Below are positions 60,954 through 64,000 of a DNA stretch of 64,000 nucleotides, one piece after another. Made by a program: the position numbers and the translations under genes. The stretch's first letter is position 1; every line of letters begins with the position of its first letter. This stretch comes from Antedon mediterranea (taxonomy: Eukaryota > Echinodermata > Crinoidea > Comatulida > Antedonidae). The notes under the pieces are model-generated. The model was not told the origin of the DNA. It did no database searches and saw only the letters and a list, made by a program, of their open reading frames with translations. The stretch spans positions 36,078,501 to 36,142,500 of the forward strand of contig NC_092672.1 of NCBI RefSeq assembly GCF_964355755.1, written 5' to 3'.

Positions 60954-61109
60954 GCCTCTGTCTACACTATCAAACTGTGACAAAACAATGTGATGTGCCA
61001 ATATATGGACATAATGATGTTATAGGGCTACCACTAACATAATTATTTGACAATATTACTACTATATTTGCGGAGATTTTAGTCAAGTTTGATAGTGTAG
61101 ACAGAGCTT
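60954..61109. mobile_element. MITE family B, best preserved copy (about 156 bp)
   Basis: The left end CCTCTGTCTACACTATCAAAC is an almost exact inverse of the right end GTTTGATAGTGTAGACAGAG. The interior contains the ATATTACTACTATATTTG unit and ATGTGATGTGCCAATATATGG, the latter shared with 11848-11925. Confidence 0.85.
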
Positions 61110-61337
61110 AAAATAAGTCTTCCAAGCTATTCATAGGTTTATATATAGGAATACATTACAACCAGACTTACACTAAATTAAAAACACATATTTGGGCATA
61201 TTTTACTACTATATTTTGGGCACTTTTTTTGTCAAACTAGTATTAGTGTAGTCAGAGCTTAAAATAAGTCTTGCAAGCTATTCATAGGTTTATCTAGGAA
61301 CACATTACAACCAGACTTGCACCAAATTAAAAACATG
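61108..61337. repeat. Tandem duplication of MITE B right end plus flank
   Basis: TTAAAATAAGTCTTSCAAGC through ACACTAAATTAAAAACA at 61108-61188 is repeated at 61260-61337. Between them, 61189-61261 is a second, truncated family B right half (TTTTACTACTATATTTTGGG ... TTAGTGTAGTCAGAGCT). Confidence 0.75.
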
Positions 61338-61339
61338 TC

Positions 61340-64000
61340 ATGAAACGATAAATTGGGGTAGACGACATTTATCGGTAGGCAAGATCAATAACAGTGAGCA
61401 TTGATATGTATTTGCCATAGACGGTTTGCAAGATATCTAAAAATAAATAAGCTTAGATACCATTGGGTATTCAAGTGAAAACTTAAATTAAATACTGTGA
61501 CTGGGGTCGATGAACATGTTCCCATTTTCGTTCCCATAGGAGTTTGTATACCATTAGAAAAGAAACCTTAAATCAATGCTATGAGAACACCGAGCCAATA
61601 CAATACTCATGCCCTAACGCTGCTTAGCTTTTCACGAGAAGTCACAATATTAAAGAACGGGGCTGAATAAGTAACAGGAAGTTGTAATGAGGGGAAGAGA
61701 GGGCGTCATAAAGTCGAGCGGGAGTCCCCTACTGACCAGTGTTCAACCTAGTACCAGTGGGACCATAACCATTGACTATGATAGGACGTAATGTAATCCT
61801 AACAAGGATCGAAAGCCTATCACATCTTCCCTCTTAAAGACCTCATAGTGTACGTTAATTTCCTGATAAAGAATCTTATCAAAACTTTATTTAAAAAGTC
61901 AAATAGGCCAAGAGGAGATTTATTCTGATTTGGGTAATTAGCTTCATTGATTACAAGGGAGAATTACTAGAGACTAAATGCCCTCTTGAGACCAAGGGAC
62001 ATTCACTAAATTCTTTAGAAAGGAAACTCGGGACTTGGTTCATCAAAAATGTACTATCTCTGTACGTGCTACACTTTTTTGGTAATTATCCTCAATGATT
62101 TTATAATAGTTTTGAAAATATCCAAAAAAAAAGACAGGTTATGACATTTGGAATCTGTTTAACTGTATTAATATTACATTTTTTTATAAACTCAAAACAT
62201 TTTTGCATAAGCTTAGTACACAAACTAAAAATCTGAAATGTTAAACATTGTTTTAATAGTTTTTTCTTCACTGAATTGTTTTTGTAACTTTGCTATCTTT
62301 CCGCCGAATCTGATTTGTGATTTGTACTAAGTTTCTTCAATTTCATCTTTCTTAATTGGTTACTTAATAATTACTATTTTCTTGCTATCGAGGTTTGCAA
62401 TTGTGGATAAGCCTAAAAATAATTGTTACTTTATATTTAGGAAGATTTGTTATAAGGAACACTTATGGGACTCTGTCGTCAGGACATTAACTAATAATAA
62501 TGTAGTAAAATTAAACATACTTCAGAAAAATTATGAATTAATTTCTTAATGGTCAAAGTTCAAATTTGTACCAAAGTCAACAGTTTTCAATAGAAAGCGT
62601 TTGAAGTTTGAAATGTAACGAATAAAATCATTGATAAGTGTCGTATGCTATTACAAATATTATGTAGGCTCTTAGCAGCAATTGTGTCCCTTAATTGAGT
62701 CTTCCTCTGTGGATAGTCGGGTGACTGTGTAGGTCCACCATCTGGCCTAGCTGAGACGTGAGTTGGACTCGTCACCCGCCTAAACTAGGCTGTTACAGCT
62801 TGTAATGGGAAATGCTTCGGTCCCTCAGGGACTCATACCACCTGTGGTGGAGAGTTACATATCCATCTAAATCACTGGAATTTCTTTCAAACTATCTTTT
62901 TCAATAGAATGTTACACGATACAGTTATTGCTCTTTTCCTGATCTGTGATATGCTCCCATCTGGGCTTTTGCAAGCGAACATTCGCCATGGCTGACTGGC
63001 CAAGTTCAACAAATTACTGTCAATATTTCGTATAATCAGTCATGAACGTTCACGACGTTTACCCGTGTTGTTTTGTTTTGTTTTTTTACTTGCTACGACT
63101 GCTAATGGAAAGTTGTCAAAACTAAAGCATACTTCACTATCTGCAAGGCTCTGCTCTTGTCAACTGTTAAAACAGATGATTTTAACCTGTGAAAAATAAT
63201 CCTTCGGTCTTAGCTAGGTTATAACCTGGTCTAGATATGGAACCAGGTGTCAGTTCATGTCAATAGGAACTGTGCGCAATTGTAAATGAAAGATAAACGT
63301 GTACAGCGCGTACACGTCACAAACAAACATCAGCAGTTTCTGTGCGTGCGCGCATCTCTGCATTTATACGCAGACACCAGGTGTTTCTTTGTGGTGTCAC
63401 TGTCAGCGTAAAAAATAAAAAACATCTCATTGGATGTCACGGAGATATAACCCGTTTGACGATTCATAAGCGAGTGTGTCGGTGTTGTTTTTTTTTAAAT
63501 ATCAATTTCGTATTCACCATCAGATTAGCAACACTTTCTAAAAAAAACAAAAACAGTTTTGTGAAAAGTTAACCTTTAAAACATTTATTGTTTGTGCATC
63601 ATGTAACATTCAGATAAACTTTTATAAAAAGCGGAAACTTAGAGGGCGGAAATTGACATATGAAAGGCGCAACGGGTCATTACTGTGTCGTGTTTATAAT
63701 GTTTAGTTTTTCTGTGAGTAACTCCTTGCGGACCAGAGGATCCCAACTTATTACAGAACGGCACGAATATCTGCAATTTATACAACTAGTTAAAACATGG
63801 CTTTCGTTTCTTTATCCGGAAATATTCAAGTTGTGAAACAGCACTGACCTTGTTTTAGTCTCATATCGCAAACAAGTTCTTCCACTGCGTTTTCATGATC
63901 GCTGTATAAGTCGAAACATTTAGGTCTAAAAATCTCGGAAACTGTCGTCAATTTGAATGTGTTTCACTATTATAGATAGAATTCAATCAGCGATCAACTC
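61340..64000. other. Intergenic to window end; no supported gene
   Basis: 61600-61860 and 62660-62870 are somewhat GC-richer and could be old transposon sequence, but no ends, ORF or family match can be recognised. Short ORFs at 62587 (minus) and 63342 (plus) have no identifiable domain. Confidence 0.45.

Overview
The window looks like AT-rich nuclear DNA from an invertebrate animal. Evidence for this: long gene-free stretches, many small palindromic transposons, a tRNA-derived SINE, minisatellites, microsatellites, and a single intronless ORF of a metazoan family. The palindrome TAGGCCTA and its variants recur throughout; I associate this with echinoderm and other marine invertebrate-deuterostome genomes. 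An echinoderm is my best guess, at low confidence, and the sequence alone does not prove it.

The only convincing protein-coding gene is at 39931-42039 (+). It encodes a 702-residue Mab-21/cGAS-like nucleotidyltransferase (a possible cGAS-like receptor, cGLR) with its catalytic signature intact. Just upstream, 36440-38444 holds a head-to-tail paralog broken by at least seven frame-disrupting indels. A third piece of the same family lies inverted downstream, at 42279-42371 (-). The two main copies share 5' and 3' flanks, so the locus arose by segmental tandem duplication (units about 36092-38896 and 38897-42275), not by retrotransposition.

The most unusual signal is a set of very small insertions that begin with CATGGAG and are flanked by perfect 7-bp direct repeats. 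Two are complete hairpins of 41 and 38 bp (36028-36068 and 50600-50637). Two are shorter remnants (36255-36261 and 38989-39002). Each remnant has an empty site, with a single copy of its 7-mer, in the other paralogous unit. This is internal evidence for a tiny hairpin mobile element.

Region by region: 1-13105 is intergenic and carries members of two palindromic MITE families. Family A has ends like TTGGTTCCCACTAG with internal ACGCAACGCAAG. Family B has ends CTCTGTCTACACTATCAAAC with an internal 21-bp ATATCACTACCAT repeat. It also holds two arrays that look expanded from MITE interiors. 13105-28815 is a gene desert with only small repeats. 28816-30830 is an almost identical tandem duplication differing by a 332-bp indel. 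32556-32802 is a 25-bp minisatellite. 33487-33800 is a SINE. 36020-42371 is the nucleotidyltransferase locus. 42372-64000 is intergenic again, with minisatellites and an adjacent A/B MITE pair at 60767-61261. Most other short ORFs are chance reading frames in AT-rich or repetitive sequence.
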